A stretch of 64,000 nucleotides of DNA from JAJFUI01 sp963754135 (lineage in GTDB: Bacteria; Planctomycetota; Planctomycetia; Pirellulales; Thermoguttaceae): assembly GCA_963754135.1 (NCBI GenBank), contig CAVWEY010000003.1, forward strand, positions 1,550,001-1,614,000, read 5' to 3'. Shown piece after piece: positions 33,005-41,843 of this stretch. Numbering within the stretch: position 1 is the stretch's first letter; every line of letters begins with the position of its first letter. A program made the position numbers and the translations under genes. The notes beneath the pieces were generated by a model. The model was not told the origin of the DNA and did no database searches. It worked only from the letters and a program-made list of their open reading frames with translations.

Positions 33005-35860
33005 TTATTTCAGGTCGATCCCCAGCGTTTCCCCCGCTTTCACAACCGCCGGGGCGGCCAACGCAATCAGCGCCAACGAGCCGTCGGGCGCGGGCTTGAG
33101 GGTCGCCTCCAGCGCGGCGCCGGCGAGGGTGACTTGGACTTGGTTCGCGCCGGCCGGCGGGGCCAGGTGGAGTTGGGCGACGGCCAGCCGGCCTTCGACC
33201 ACTTGAATCTCATCGCGTTGCGTGGCGGGGTCGCGCGTTTGCCGCAGGCTGCCCCAGCCCTCGGGTCCGGCGAAGAACGCCTGGAAGTTGCTCGGGGTGA
33301 GCCGCGGGGTGAAGCGGAGGGTCTTGGCCAGCCCGTCGTACTCGTAGCCCGAGGCGGCCAGCAGCAGCGACCAACTCGACATGGCCCGGGCGTAATGCCC
33401 GCCGCACTCGATTTCGTTCCAGGGATTGCGTCCGATGGGCTTGCGGGGGATGCCGTCGTAACGGTCGCGGGCGCCACGGACAATGGCAAACGCCTCTTCG
33501 GTCATCCCCTCGTAGATCATGTGGGCGGCCACTTGATACTCGATGCCGGTCCAGACCTCGTCGGAGTAGAGCATCACGGCCTTCGGCCGGCCGCCCTTGG
33601 GCCAGGTGCAGATCAGCAGGCCCTTGTCTCCCGGGCCGGCGAACGCCCGCGGCGATTGCTTGAATCCGGTCAGGTCGGGAACCCAGTTGTACTTGAAGAT
33701 CGAACGGAGCGCGGTTTGGACCTTGTCCTTCGGCAGGATATAGCCCAGGCCGAGTTGGTGCGACCACCACTGGCCGATGAGTTGGTCGGCCATGCAGCCG
33801 GGGCCGATTTCGCCAACCAAAGTTTTGTTGACCCGCTGTGTCCGCTCGCGGTAATCGGGCAGATCTTGTTGGAAGTATTCACCGTTCCAGCAGCGTTTGA
33901 CAAGGTTTTCCCGGCCTTTGAGGAAGATCGCGTGGAAGCGGCTGGCGGATTGGGCGTCGCCGATGCGCCTGGCCCACTCCTCCCCGGCCCGCAAGGCCGC
34001 CAGATAGTAGCCGGACATGAACGTGCTCACGCCGTGCAGGGTCTGGTCGTAGGTGTTCCACTGGTCGTCTTTGAGCAGGCCGTCAGGCACGCCCCCTTTG
34101 CCGGCGTCGCGGCCGATCAGATACTCGACCGCCCGGCGGACGTGCGGCCAGTATTCCTTGAGGAACGAGTCGTCCGGGTGGTTCAGGGCCTCGCGGTAGG
34201 CCTTCAAGATGCAGCTTGCATGGCCGTCCACGAAAGGGTGCTCGCCCGTCGGCGGGCACCGCTGCGAAGCAGTGGTCGGCGGCGAAGGGAAGGCCGTGCG
34301 GTTGTTCACGCCGCCGTCGGGCCGCTGCTGGTGCTTGAAGTCAATCCGCCGCATCTCCTTTTCCAGCTCGGGGAAGAGCCGGGCGAGGCTCTGCTCGTAG
34401 CCCCAAACGTGCGTGCAGGTCGGATTGCAGCAGCCGTTCGACCCCTCCCAGCCATAGACGTCGCCGTTGGCAATGCGGAACACCACCCCGACGTGACGGA
34501 TCGTAGCCGCCTGCGAGCTGATGCAGTCCGACAGCCAATAAGGGAGCGTGCTCTGGTAGAAAGTCTTGCGGAAGGATTCCGTCCGGCGGCGGATGGCCGG
34601 TAGATCGGCGGCGGCTTCGTGGATCACGGCCTTGGCGTCGGGCCAAAGCGTCGCATAGTGACAGCCGATCCACGCCGCCGGAAGGCCGTAATTGTGCTGA
34701 GGACCGGGGCTGTACTTGTTGGGATAGTGCCACGCCAGCAGGAATGGCACTTCCACGCGTTCGCCGGCGGGCACGTCGATTGCCGCCGCCACCGCCCCGG
34801 CCACGCTGCGGCCGGCCGGGGTGGGCCGATTGGCCTTTGCCTCCTCCAGCGGCAAAAAGGCGCCGCGCGACTTGAACTGCTCCCAGGCGACGTTCCAATC
34901 CTCGAAGGCCGGCAGAACCGTCACGGACGGGGCCAGCGCAACCAGGGCCAGCGTGCCGAAGCCGCACGCCTTGGGGTCTAAACGCCCGCCGGCTGCGACC
35001 GGCGGGGGTGCCGACGTCGCAATGTCCCCCGCGACCGCAGTCGCGGGGCGTTTTTCGGCCATTGCTTTGGTTCTCGGAACGTCTACGGCGCCATCCGCCG
35101 GCTTGCGCGGCTCGGCCCGCATTAGAAGCCCGGCGGCCGGGCCGTCGCGCAGCGGCTCGTTGACGTTGCCGCCCAGTTTCGCGTGCGCCATGCCCTTGAT
35201 CTCCCCATCCGCCTCATAGCCGACGGGATTCAGCATTAGCGCCGCCAGCGAGACGGTTTGCCGCCGGGCCGTTGGATTGTGCAAGCGAAAGATGAGCACG
35301 GCCAACGGCTGCGACGAGAACCGCGCGTCCAGCGGGGCAAAGGGCGTAATGGCCGAAAGCTCCACGCCCACCGGCAACCTCCCATCGAGATACCGCAACA
35401 TGGCGATCGGATACTCGCCGGTCATTTCGATTCGCTCGACCCGCGGCCAATCCGGCCCGCCGGCGGTTTGCAACAGCCGGACCGCGTCGCCGGCCTTGAC
35501 GGCGAACATCAGCGGGACCTGGCCGTCGCGGAGCGTATTGAACAGTTGCCAGTTGGTGAAGCGGCCGTCGCAGCCGATCTCGACGTTGCCCGTGCCGATG
35601 CCGCCCAGGTGCATGCGGGCGTCGCTATGGACGCCGGAGCGGTAGAGCCGGGCGGGCGACGGCTCCCGCAGGGCCTTCTTCCAGCGGTCGAGTTCCTCGG
35701 ATTTCGGCGGGACTTGCTGATTGGGCCCGTCGGCCCAGGCCGGCCCGCTCCAGGCCGCGGTCGTGGTTCCCGCGGCGACGATGGCGAGGAAATCCCGCCG
35801 GTTCACCCCATCCGCTTGCGGTCCGCAGCATCCGCCCGAACATTTGCACTTTCGCACCAT
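33005..35860 (-). CDS. GH116-like non-lysosomal glucosylceramidase family protein (TAT-exported)
   Basis: 951 residues. The N terminus has a Cys-rich start (CKCSGGCCG), then a twin-arginine signal (NRRDFLAIVAAGTTTAAWSG). The GBA2 N-terminal domain follows (GIGTGNVEIGCDGRFTNWQL, GEYPIAMLRYLD). The C-terminal alpha/alpha barrel is DUF608-like (CNPTCTHVWGYEQSLARLFP, TGEHPFVDGHASCILKAY, LKDDQWNTYDQTLHGVSTFM, VWTGIEYQVAAHMIYEGM). The family cleaves beta-glucosides or related sugars outside the cytoplasm. ATG 35860 is chosen because GAGGAG is then 7 nt upstream. A palindromic insertion at 34981-35060 lengthens the N-terminal domain. Confidence 0.85.
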   Translation of the reverse strand: MVRKCKCSGGCCGPQADGVNRRDFLAIVAAGTTTAAWSGPAWADGPNQQVPPKSEELDRWKKALREPSPARLYRSGVHSDARMHLGGIGTGNVEIGCDGRFTNWQLFNTLRDGQVPLMFAVKAGDAVRLLQTAGGPDWPRVERIEMTGEYPIAMLRYLDGRLPVGVELSAITPFAPLDARFSSQPLAVLIFRLHNPTARRQTVSLAALMLNPVGYEADGEIKGMAHAKLGGNVNEPLRDGPAAGLLMRAEPRKPADGAVDVPRTKAMAEKRPATAVAGDIATSAPPPVAAGGRLDPKACGFGTLALVALAPSVTVLPAFEDWNVAWEQFKSRGAFLPLEEAKANRPTPAGRSVAGAVAAAIDVPAGERVEVPFLLAWHYPNKYSPGPQHNYGLPAAWIGCHYATLWPDAKAVIHEAAADLPAIRRRTESFRKTFYQSTLPYWLSDCISSQAATIRHVGVVFRIANGDVYGWEGSNGCCNPTCTHVWGYEQSLARLFPELEKEMRRIDFKHQQRPDGGVNNRTAFPSPPTTASQRCPPTGEHPFVDGHASCILKAYREALNHPDDSFLKEYWPHVRRAVEYLIGRDAGKGGVPDGLLKDDQWNTYDQTLHGVSTFMSGYYLAALRAGEEWARRIGDAQSASRFHAIFLKGRENLVKRCWNGEYFQQDLPDYRERTQRVNKTLVGEIGPGCMADQLIGQWWSHQLGLGYILPKDKVQTALRSIFKYNWVPDLTGFKQSPRAFAGPGDKGLLICTWPKGGRPKAVMLYSDEVWTGIEYQVAAHMIYEGMTEEAFAIVRGARDRYDGIPRKPIGRNPWNEIECGGHYARAMSSWSLLLAASGYEYDGLAKTLRFTPRLTPSNFQAFFAGPEGWGSLRQTRDPATQRDEIQVVEGRLAVAQLHLAPPAGANQVQVTLAGAALEATLKPAPDGSLALIALAAPAVVKAGETLGIDLK
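34981..35060. repeat. In-frame palindromic insertion in the GH116-like gene
   Basis: Two GC-rich hairpins (cccgccggctgcgaccggcggg and ccccgcgaccgcagtcgcgggg) are enclosed by AAACGCC...GGCGTTTTT ends. Translated, it adds RPATAVAGDIATSAPPPVAA-type sequence, absent from the expected family core. Confidence 0.65.
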
Positions 35861-35956
35861 CGGCATCTCCTCGCTGGCAGGGGGAGTTGGTAGGCGGGAG
35901 CAAACGCCGCCATTAGACCAGACGGACGGCGCAACGGCAACTACGTCAAGAAATAG

Positions 35957-36025
35957 CCGGGGGCTAACAGCCCCCGGAGGGAAAGCTCGCAACGGGAGCA
36001 CATTCCGGGGGCTGTTAGCCGCCGG
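35957..36025. repeat. Palindromic element pair, family B
   Basis: Hairpins at 35957-35977 (..gctaac..) and 36005-36025 (..gctgtt.., one arm changed) in opposite orientation between the ppk2 stop and the GH116-like gene. Confidence 0.8.
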
Positions 36026-36036
36026 CTATCTTCCCG

Positions 36037-36840
36037 TCACTCGATCACCAGCCCCTCCAGCCCTTCTTCCGCCGGGGGAAACTGCGGGGCCATCCGCTCC
36101 AGCGTCTTCCGCAAGATGCGGCTCACGGCCAGATTGCGATACCATTTGTGGTCGGCCGGCACGATGTACCAGGGGGCGTGCTTGGTGTTGCAGCGGGTGA
36201 TGGCCGCGTCGTACGCCCACTGGTAGTCGTTCCAGTAGCGCCGCTCCCGGAGGTCCGCCCGGCTGAACTTCCACCGCTTCTCGGGATCATCCAGGCGGGC
36301 TTGCAGCCGCCGCCGCTGCTCCTGGCGGCTAACGTGCAGGAAAATCTTGACGATCGTCACGCCGCCGTCGCTGAGCATCTTCTCGAACAGGTTGATCCGC
36401 TGGTACCGGCTCTCCCATTCTTCCTTGGGCACGAGGTTGTGGACGCGGACCACCAACACGTCTTCATAGTGCGAGCGGTTGAAGATGCCGATGAACCCCT
36501 TCCGCGGCACGGCGAGGCTCACTCGCCAGAGGAAATCGTGGGCAAGCTCCTCGACGCCGGGCTGCTTGAACGCGGTCACCCGGCAACTTTGCGGATTGAA
36601 GCCCTGCATCACGTGGCGGATGGTGCCGTCCTTGCCGGCGGAGTCCATGCCTTGCAGCACGAGCAAGAGCGAGCGGCGGTTTTCGGCGTAGAGCCGGTAG
36701 CCGAGGCCGTCGAGCGCGGCGACGTTTTCGGCGAGTTCCGCCCGGACCTTCTTCTTGCTCTTGATGCCGCCGGTCGAGCCGGCGTCGAAATCCTTAAGGC
36801 GGATCTTCTTGCCCGGCGCAAGGCAGAGAGGCTGTTTCAC
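36037..36840 (-). CDS. ppk2: Polyphosphate kinase 2 family protein
   Basis: 267 residues, normal for a one-domain PPK2. Walker A is VLQGMDSAGKDGTIRHVMQG. Lid and Walker B regions are FLWRVSLAVPRKGFIGIFNR and SHYEDVLVVRVHNLVP. KFSRADLRERRYWNDYQWAY and PWYIVPADHKWYRNLAVS follow. The enzyme transfers phosphate between polyphosphate and nucleotides; whether it favours AMP, ADP or GDP cannot be read here. It is transcribed toward the GH116-like gene end but separated from it by repeats. Confidence 0.92.
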   Translation of the reverse strand: MKQPLCLAPGKKIRLKDFDAGSTGGIKSKKKVRAELAENVAALDGLGYRLYAENRRSLLLVLQGMDSAGKDGTIRHVMQGFNPQSCRVTAFKQPGVEELAHDFLWRVSLAVPRKGFIGIFNRSHYEDVLVVRVHNLVPKEEWESRYQRINLFEKMLSDGGVTIVKIFLHVSRQEQRRRLQARLDDPEKRWKFSRADLRERRYWNDYQWAYDAAITRCNTKHAPWYIVPADHKWYRNLAVSRILRKTLERMAPQFPPAEEGLEGLVIE

Positions 36841-37014
36841 GGCAGCGGACCTTTCGAGAAAGGGGCCACTGGAAGGATAGGTTACGGCGGGGCGGGCGGC
36901 AAGCGGCCCCTTCGCCGAGCGACGGTTTGCGGAAGCAACGGGCCTGCCGTTTTCTGCCCATCGCCTTGTTAAGTGTAGCAGCGCGACCGCGAACTTGGTA
37001 TGCCGAAGCAGACC

Positions 37015-38037
37015 CTACGGCCTGGGTTCCAATCGCAACGAGGCCGAGTTGATGCAGTAGCGGAGGCCCGTCGGCTGCGGGCCGTCGTCGAAAACGTGCC
37101 CCAAGTGGGCCCCGCAATTTTTGCACGTCACTTCCGTGCGGATCATCTGCTGGCTGCGGTCCTCCGACTCCCGGATATGTTCCTTGTCGATCGGCCGGTC
37201 GAAGCTGGGCCAGCCGCAGCCGGCGTCGAACTTGGCGGCCGAATCGAACAACTCGGCCCCGCAACAGATGCAGCGGTAGACGCCGTCCGTGGTGCAATCC
37301 CAATATGCCCCCGAGAACGGCCGCTCCGTCCCTTTCTGCCGGGTCACGCGGTACTGCTCGGGCATGAGGACCGATTGCCAATGGGCGTCGGTCTTCGCCG
37401 GGTTCTTCGGCGGGTCTGGGTCCTCCGGCTCCTTGCGGACAAGGAACACGGCGGCCAGCAGGCAGCCGGCCAGATAGCCCAGCGGGCCGCCAAAGATCAC
37501 GCTCATCATGCCCCCGAAAAGGAGCGTGCCGAATGCGACTGCGAGGGCATCTGCCGCTCCAACATTGCGATCCGCAACGCCCGCCACGATTGCACCAACG
37601 ACCGTCAGCAGGCCGGACATGATGATTCCGCCGAGGATCGAGCCCTTTCGCGGGTTCTTCCCCTCGAACAGCAAGATCTGGCTGAGCCCCACACCCGCAA
37701 AAAAGAGCCCAACAACGGCGAAGCCGATTGGCTCTCCAATACGCCGCTCCGCCTCCGACAGATAGAGAACGGGGGACAACATTTTCAGGATACTGAACAG
37801 CACGGCGAACACGGTCACGAGGATCATCAACGTGCCGACGCCGAACCGCCGGGGGATGCCCACCGCCGGCCGGGCGGGCGCCGCATCCGGCCGGAAAGAC
37901 TCGTAGGGCGGCTCCTCCGCCGGCCAGGGCGCCGACGGAAGGCTCTCGCCCTCGATCCGGTGGCGCGGGGTTCCGCAGACCCAGCAGTTCTCCCGCGAGT
38001 CGGCCACTCCGCCGCCGCACTTCAGACATCGCCACAT
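37015..38037 (-). CDS. MsrB-domain protein fused to zinc ribbon and membrane segment
   Basis: A 340-residue fusion. Residues 1-25 form a zinc ribbon (CLKCGG...CWVCG). About residues 65-205 contain four or more hydrophobic helices (GVGTLMILVTVFAVLFSILK, GFAVVGLFFAGVGLSQILLF). The last 130 residues are a full methionine-R-sulfoxide reductase B domain, with zinc sites CICCGAELF and CKNCGAHLGHVF, substrate motif GCGWPSFDRPI, and catalytic Cys in RYCINSASL. MsrB is usually soluble and about 150 residues, so a membrane-tethered form is unusual. The reductase would face the cytoplasm if the ribbon does; topology is not certain. Confidence 0.88.
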   Translation of the reverse strand: MWRCLKCGGGVADSRENCWVCGTPRHRIEGESLPSAPWPAEEPPYESFRPDAAPARPAVGIPRRFGVGTLMILVTVFAVLFSILKMLSPVLYLSEAERRIGEPIGFAVVGLFFAGVGLSQILLFEGKNPRKGSILGGIIMSGLLTVVGAIVAGVADRNVGAADALAVAFGTLLFGGMMSVIFGGPLGYLAGCLLAAVFLVRKEPEDPDPPKNPAKTDAHWQSVLMPEQYRVTRQKGTERPFSGAYWDCTTDGVYRCICCGAELFDSAAKFDAGCGWPSFDRPIDKEHIRESEDRSQQMIRTEVTCKNCGAHLGHVFDDGPQPTGLRYCINSASLRLEPRP

Positions 38038-38052
38038 TTCTCGCCCTTCCTC

Positions 38053-39102
38053 CTACGCGGGGACCGATTTCGTGACGATCTTCAGAACCTCAATCGCCCG
38101 GTCCACGTCGGCGGCCGAAACGTCGAGGTGCGTGACGGCGCGGATGGTGGTCGGGCTGGTCGCCAACATCAACACGCCATGCTCCTTCAACGCTGCCGAA
38201 AACGCCGCCGCGGCGCCCCAGCGCTCGCTCACCCGAAAGAAGATCATGTTCGTGTCGATCACGTCCGAGCACAATTCGAGCCGGTCGATCTGGCGCACTC
38301 CGGCGGCCAAGCGGCGGGCATTGGCGTGGTCCTCGGCCAGGCGGCCGACGTGGTGGCCCAGGGCGTAGAGGGCGGCGGCGGCCAGGATGCCCGACTGCCG
38401 CATCCCCCCGCCGAGGACCTTGCGGTGCCGGAGGCCCTCGGCAATCAAGTCCCGCGGGCCGGCCAACGCCGAGCCGACCGGCGCGCCCAGGCCCTTGCTG
38501 AAGCAGATGCCGACGGTGTCGAAGTGCCGCGTCCACCGGGGCGCGGGAATGCCCGTGGCCACCACGGCGTTCATCAGCCGTGCGCCGTCCAGGTGGGTCC
38601 GTAGGCCGTTTTGGCGGGCCCAGCCGCAGAGGGCCTCGACGGTCTCATAGGGCTGGATCCGCCCGCCGCCCCGGTTGTGCGTGTTTTCGATCGTCAAGAG
38701 CCGCGTGCGGACGGAGTGGGGATCGCTCGGGCGCAGCAGCCCGGTCACTTGCTCCAGGCGCATGACGCCGGAATCGCCCTGGACGGGCCGGGCGGCGACG
38801 TGATTGATCTGGGCGTAGCCGCCCTGCTCGTAGTTGAAGATGTGGCAGCCGGCCTCGCAGATCAGCTCGTCGCCCCCACGGCAGTGGAGGCGGACGGCGA
38901 TCAGGTTGGCCATCGTGCCGCTGGGGACGAACAGGGCCGCCTCCTTGTCCAGCAACTCGGCCACGCGGGCCTGGAGGCGGTGGACGGTCGGGTCGTCGCC
39001 CAGCACGTCGTCGCCGACTTCGGCCGCCGCCATCGCCGCCCGCATTGCGGCGGTCGGGCGGGTGACGGTATCGCTGCGGAAATCGAGCAGCTTTTCCGGC
39101 AT
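38053..39102 (-). CDS. Low-specificity L-threonine aldolase
   Basis: 349 residues from ATG 39102 (MPEKLLDFRSDTVTRPT). A PLP fold-type I enzyme that cleaves threonine/allo-threonine to glycine and acetaldehyde. The signature FRSDTVTRPTAAMRAAMA, the GDDVLGDDPTVHRL active-site segment, the HLDGARLMNA Asp, and the PLP lysine in GICFSKGLGAPVGSALAG are intact. An upstream extension of 48 residues to 39246 is not family-like. It is 15 bp from the MsrB fusion gene and may be cotranscribed with it. Confidence 0.9.
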   Translation of the reverse strand: MPEKLLDFRSDTVTRPTAAMRAAMAAAEVGDDVLGDDPTVHRLQARVAELLDKEAALFVPSGTMANLIAVRLHCRGGDELICEAGCHIFNYEQGGYAQINHVAARPVQGDSGVMRLEQVTGLLRPSDPHSVRTRLLTIENTHNRGGGRIQPYETVEALCGWARQNGLRTHLDGARLMNAVVATGIPAPRWTRHFDTVGICFSKGLGAPVGSALAGPRDLIAEGLRHRKVLGGGMRQSGILAAAALYALGHHVGRLAEDHANARRLAAGVRQIDRLELCSDVIDTNMIFFRVSERWGAAAAFSAALKEHGVLMLATSPTTIRAVTHLDVSAADVDRAIEVLKIVTKSVPA

Positions 39103-39271
39103 GGTCCGGGTTCCTTGGAGGAGCGTTGCCGCGGCGAGGCAATTATCATGCCGGCCGGCGCAGAGGGCAAGTGCGGACTGAACGAGTGCAGCGCGGACCT
39201 CCGGCGGTGGCGGAATTGGTTTCCGCTGCGAAACGCGGGGGGCCACCCATCAGATCAAGCGAGCTGAACGG

Positions 39272-39514
39272 CTAGTTCTCGGCCCAGCCGATCTCCAGGT
39301 CGAACTTGTCGGCCTCGACCCGGACGAACACGATCTCTTGGGGGGGCGCTAGTGTCGGGCTGGGGGCATCGGCAGCGGTTGCCGTTCCGGGCGGCGGCGC
39401 GACAGGGCTGGGACGGCCGCAATACTCCGGCCCGCCGTTGGCCAGCAGGGCCATCGCCGCTACAAGGATCGTCCCGGTCAGCACCAATGTTAGGCGGGAA
39501 CCGATAAATCTCAT
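39272..39514 (-). CDS. Small secreted or membrane-anchored hypothetical protein
   Basis: 80 residues from ATG 39514 (MRFIGSRLTLVLTGTILVAA). One N-terminal hydrophobic segment with possible signal cleavage is followed by a Pro/Ala-rich linker and EIVFVRVEADKFDLEIGWAE. No recognised family. Confidence 0.45.
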   Translation of the reverse strand: MRFIGSRLTLVLTGTILVAAMALLANGGPEYCGRPSPVAPPPGTATAADAPSPTLAPPQEIVFVRVEADKFDLEIGWAEN

Positions 39515-39624
39515 GCAAGCCCTCACGGTAGGGATAATCCCTACATTCTAATCGAGCTTCCCAAAATCGCAAGGAGGGGTGCTTTGCTCAGAAGGCAACT
39601 GCCCCCCTTTCTTCTTCGTCAATT

Positions 39625-39705
39625 GGATGGCACGCCCTGAAAGGGCGTGGTTCGAGACACGGTGAAATCTCGGCGGTTCATCACGCCCTTTCAGGGCGTG
39701 CCACC
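39625..39705. repeat. Palindromic element, family A
   Basis: Arms 39625-39651 and 39680-39705 (ggcacgccctgaaagggcgtgg core and complement), about 50 bp downstream of the TPR gene that ends at 39757 on the minus strand. Confidence 0.88.
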
Positions 39706-39756
39706 GAGTTGCCCGATGAGATTACCCGTTGCGATAAACTATGACCAGCAAACGCC

Positions 39757-40936
39757 TTAGTCCACCGGCGAAGGGCGTTTGACGCACGGAAACTGGGGCA
39801 ACTGGTCAGACTGGGGGACTGGCGAGACGGCCCTTGCCCAACGCTCCCGCACCTCGCCTTGGGCTTGGCGAAGGTAGTCGCGGTCGGGCATTTCGGCGGC
39901 CGCCCGCCTGAGGATTTCCAGGGCCTCCTCGAATTGACCCGCCTGGCACAGATGATCCACCCATTGGTGGTGGACGTGGACGTAGTTCTGGGCGAAGGCC
40001 CCGAACCGGGCGTCCATCGCCAGCCCTTGCCGCAACAGACGAACCGCCTCGGCGTACTCCCCCCGGTCGCCCAAGTCGATCGACCAGTTGTTCAGGGTTG
40101 CCAGCAGGTTGCCGCGGGCAGTGGCGTTGGTGGGATTGAGCCGTAGGGCCTTGGCGTTGGCGGCCGCCGCCTCGGCAAAACGCTTCTCGCCGAGAAGGTC
40201 CACCCCGCGGTTGTAGTAGATCATCGCCGCTATCTGGACCGGCGAGACCTCGCGGGCCTTCGAGCGGTCGGCCGAGGCGGCCGCCCCGATCGCGCCGCCT
40301 CCGACGCCGGGCGGACGGTTCTTCTCCTCTGCGGTCATGGAAAACCATCGCGGGCAGGTGGTTTCCACGTCCACCGGCCCGTCGGCCAGCAGCACGCGGC
40401 TCATGGCGTGGCCCGGCATCTCCAGCCCGCGGCACTCCAGCCCGCACCGGCCGGCCAGGTAGTTGAACAGCACGGTGGCGCTGATGCAGTTGAAGCGGCC
40501 CTCGTCGAGCGTGCGGCGGAGATCGGTGTACGCCAGGTCGTAGCCGCCGCGGAGCACTCGCTGGTGCATGAAGTCGAAGATCGCCTCGACTTGCTCGCGG
40601 GGTGCCGGCGAGTTCGCCCGACTGCCGCAGTTCATCGGCCAACGCCGCCGCCTTCTGCTCGTACCGGCGCAACGAGTCGGCGTCCTCGACGCCGCCGGCC
40701 ACCAACGCCGCCCCCAACGGGGAGAACTCGTCGAGCCGGCCATCGGCGGCGTCGGCCAGCAACCGCTCCTCCAGCGGGTTTTGCGGGGCTGCGAAGCCGC
40801 CAGCGGCCGCCAGCGGTCCCCTCTCCCTTTGGGAGAGGGTTAGGTTGAGGGCAGGCGAGCTTGCCGGTTGGATTCCCCCCGCCAGCGCCATCTGCGCCGC
40901 GGCAAGCCAAACCACGATCGCCAATACGCGTCGCAT
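39757..40936 (-). CDS. Secreted TPR/transglutaminase-like protein, one frameshift
   Basis: The signal peptide MRRVLAIVVWLAAAQMALAG is followed directly by a family G palindromic element (translated ALNLTLSQRERGPL). A helical region follows. After a register change at about 40600-40610 (ELAGTPR joins EQVEAIFDFMHQRVL) comes a transglutaminase-like region (LRRTLDEGRFNCISATVLFN, CRGLEMPGHAMSRVLLADG with the Cys...His pair). TPR helices then follow (IYYNRGVDLLGEKRFAEAAA, ATLNNWSIDLGDRGEYAEAV). The NCISATVLF and GHAMSRV residues match the thiol-protease-like fold found in planctomycete TPR proteins. Confidence 0.75.
40818..40854. repeat. Palindromic element, family G, inside the TPR gene
   Basis: The ccctctccctttgggagaggg hairpin with flank TTAGGTTGAGGGC, read in frame just after the signal peptide. 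Confidence 0.7.
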
Positions 40937-41124
40937 GGATTGCCTAAGTCGCGTTTGTGCCGATTATGCCGGCCGTTCCGTCTGCGGTCGGGCTTCCGAT
41001 GGCGGAACGATGCACGGTTACAGCAACTCTACGATGCAAATTGGCAACGTGCCGGCTGTTTAGGGGTGAAAATGGCGAAAGTTTGCCGACTGCCGATCCG
41101 CCTGTGCGATGGTTCACGAGCGGA

Positions 41125-41154
41125 CTGTCATTGGAACCCCGGAAGTGGTATAAT
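41125..41154 (+). promoter_or_regulatory. Candidate promoter for the DUF433/DUF5615 pair
   Basis: A perfect TATAAT at 41149-41154, with a weak -35 (CTGTCA, 41125-41130) at an 18-bp spacing, 35 bp before the GTG start. A strong GGAGGAGG ribosome-binding site follows at 41177-41184. The rest of the 40937-41189 gap shows nothing recognisable. Confidence 0.45.
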
Positions 41155-41189
41155 TCGAGCGGAGGTTACGTTTGCCGGAGGAGGTTGCC

Positions 41190-41525
41190 GTGGTCGTATC
41201 GGTTCTCGATAAGCACATTGAAATTACCCCCGATGTTTGCGGCGGGAAACCGCGGATCGCGGGTCATCGCATCCGCGTGCAGGACATCGCGGTCTGGCAC
41301 GAGGTCCAGGGCCTTTCGCCAGAGGAGATTGTCGCCCAGTTTCCTCAGATCACGCTGGCCGACGTTTACGCCGCCTTGTCCTACTACCATGACCATCGTG
41401 AGGAAATCGATCGGCAGATGGACGAGGCGGAGAAGCTTGTGGAGCGTTTGAAGCAGGACAATCCTTCGCGGCTGCCTCAGGGGCCGACGGGCACGGACGA
41501 CCGTAATGATCCGGTTTCACCTTGA
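41190..41525 (+). CDS. DUF433 protein (antitoxin-like)
   Basis: About 111 residues from GTG 41190, chosen because GGAGGAGG ends 5 nt upstream; a TTG at 41172 is the longer alternative. DUF433 hallmarks are ITPDVCGGKPRIAGHRIRVQ, EVQGLSPEEIVAQFPQITLA and VYAALSYYHDHREEID. DUF433 proteins commonly pair with DUF5615 PIN-like proteins as putative toxin-antitoxin modules. The gene overlaps the next one by 20 bp, supporting that role. Confidence 0.85.
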   Translation: MVVSVLDKHIEITPDVCGGKPRIAGHRIRVQDIAVWHEVQGLSPEEIVAQFPQITLADVYAALSYYHDHREEIDRQMDEAEKLVERLKQDNPSRLPQGPTGTDDRNDPVSP

Positions 41526-41832
41526 CGAGCACGTTCCCACTGCCGTTGCGCTCGGTCTGCGGCGACGTGGGATTGACGTGACGACCACCGTGGAGACCAG
41601 CCTTGCCGGCGCCGCGGATAAAGAGCATATCGCGTTTGCGCTTTCCCAAGACAGGGTGATCGTCACCCATGACGAGGACTTCTTGGTCTTGCATTCGCGT
41701 GGTGTCCGGCACGCGGGAATTGTCTATTGCCACCAAGGCGACCGATCTGTCGGCGAGTTGCTTCGCTTGCTCGTATTGGTGCGCGAGTGCCTTACGCCGG
41801 AAGAAATGGAAAACAGGCTGGAGTTTCTGTAG
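41506..41832 (+). CDS. DUF5615 PIN-like protein (toxin-like)
   Basis: 108 residues. The PIN-like acidic residues are in MIRFHLDEHVPTAVALGLRR and DRVIVTHDEDFLVLHSRGVR, followed by AGIVYCHQGDRSVGELLRLL. The family is predicted to be a nuclease fold and is usually encoded after DUF433, as here. Toxicity and target RNA are not established for this family from sequence alone. Confidence 0.85.
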   Translation: MIRFHLDEHVPTAVALGLRRRGIDVTTTVETSLAGAADKEHIAFALSQDRVIVTHDEDFLVLHSRGVRHAGIVYCHQGDRSVGELLRLLVLVRECLTPEEMENRLEFL

Positions 41833-41843
41833 ACCGTCAAACG

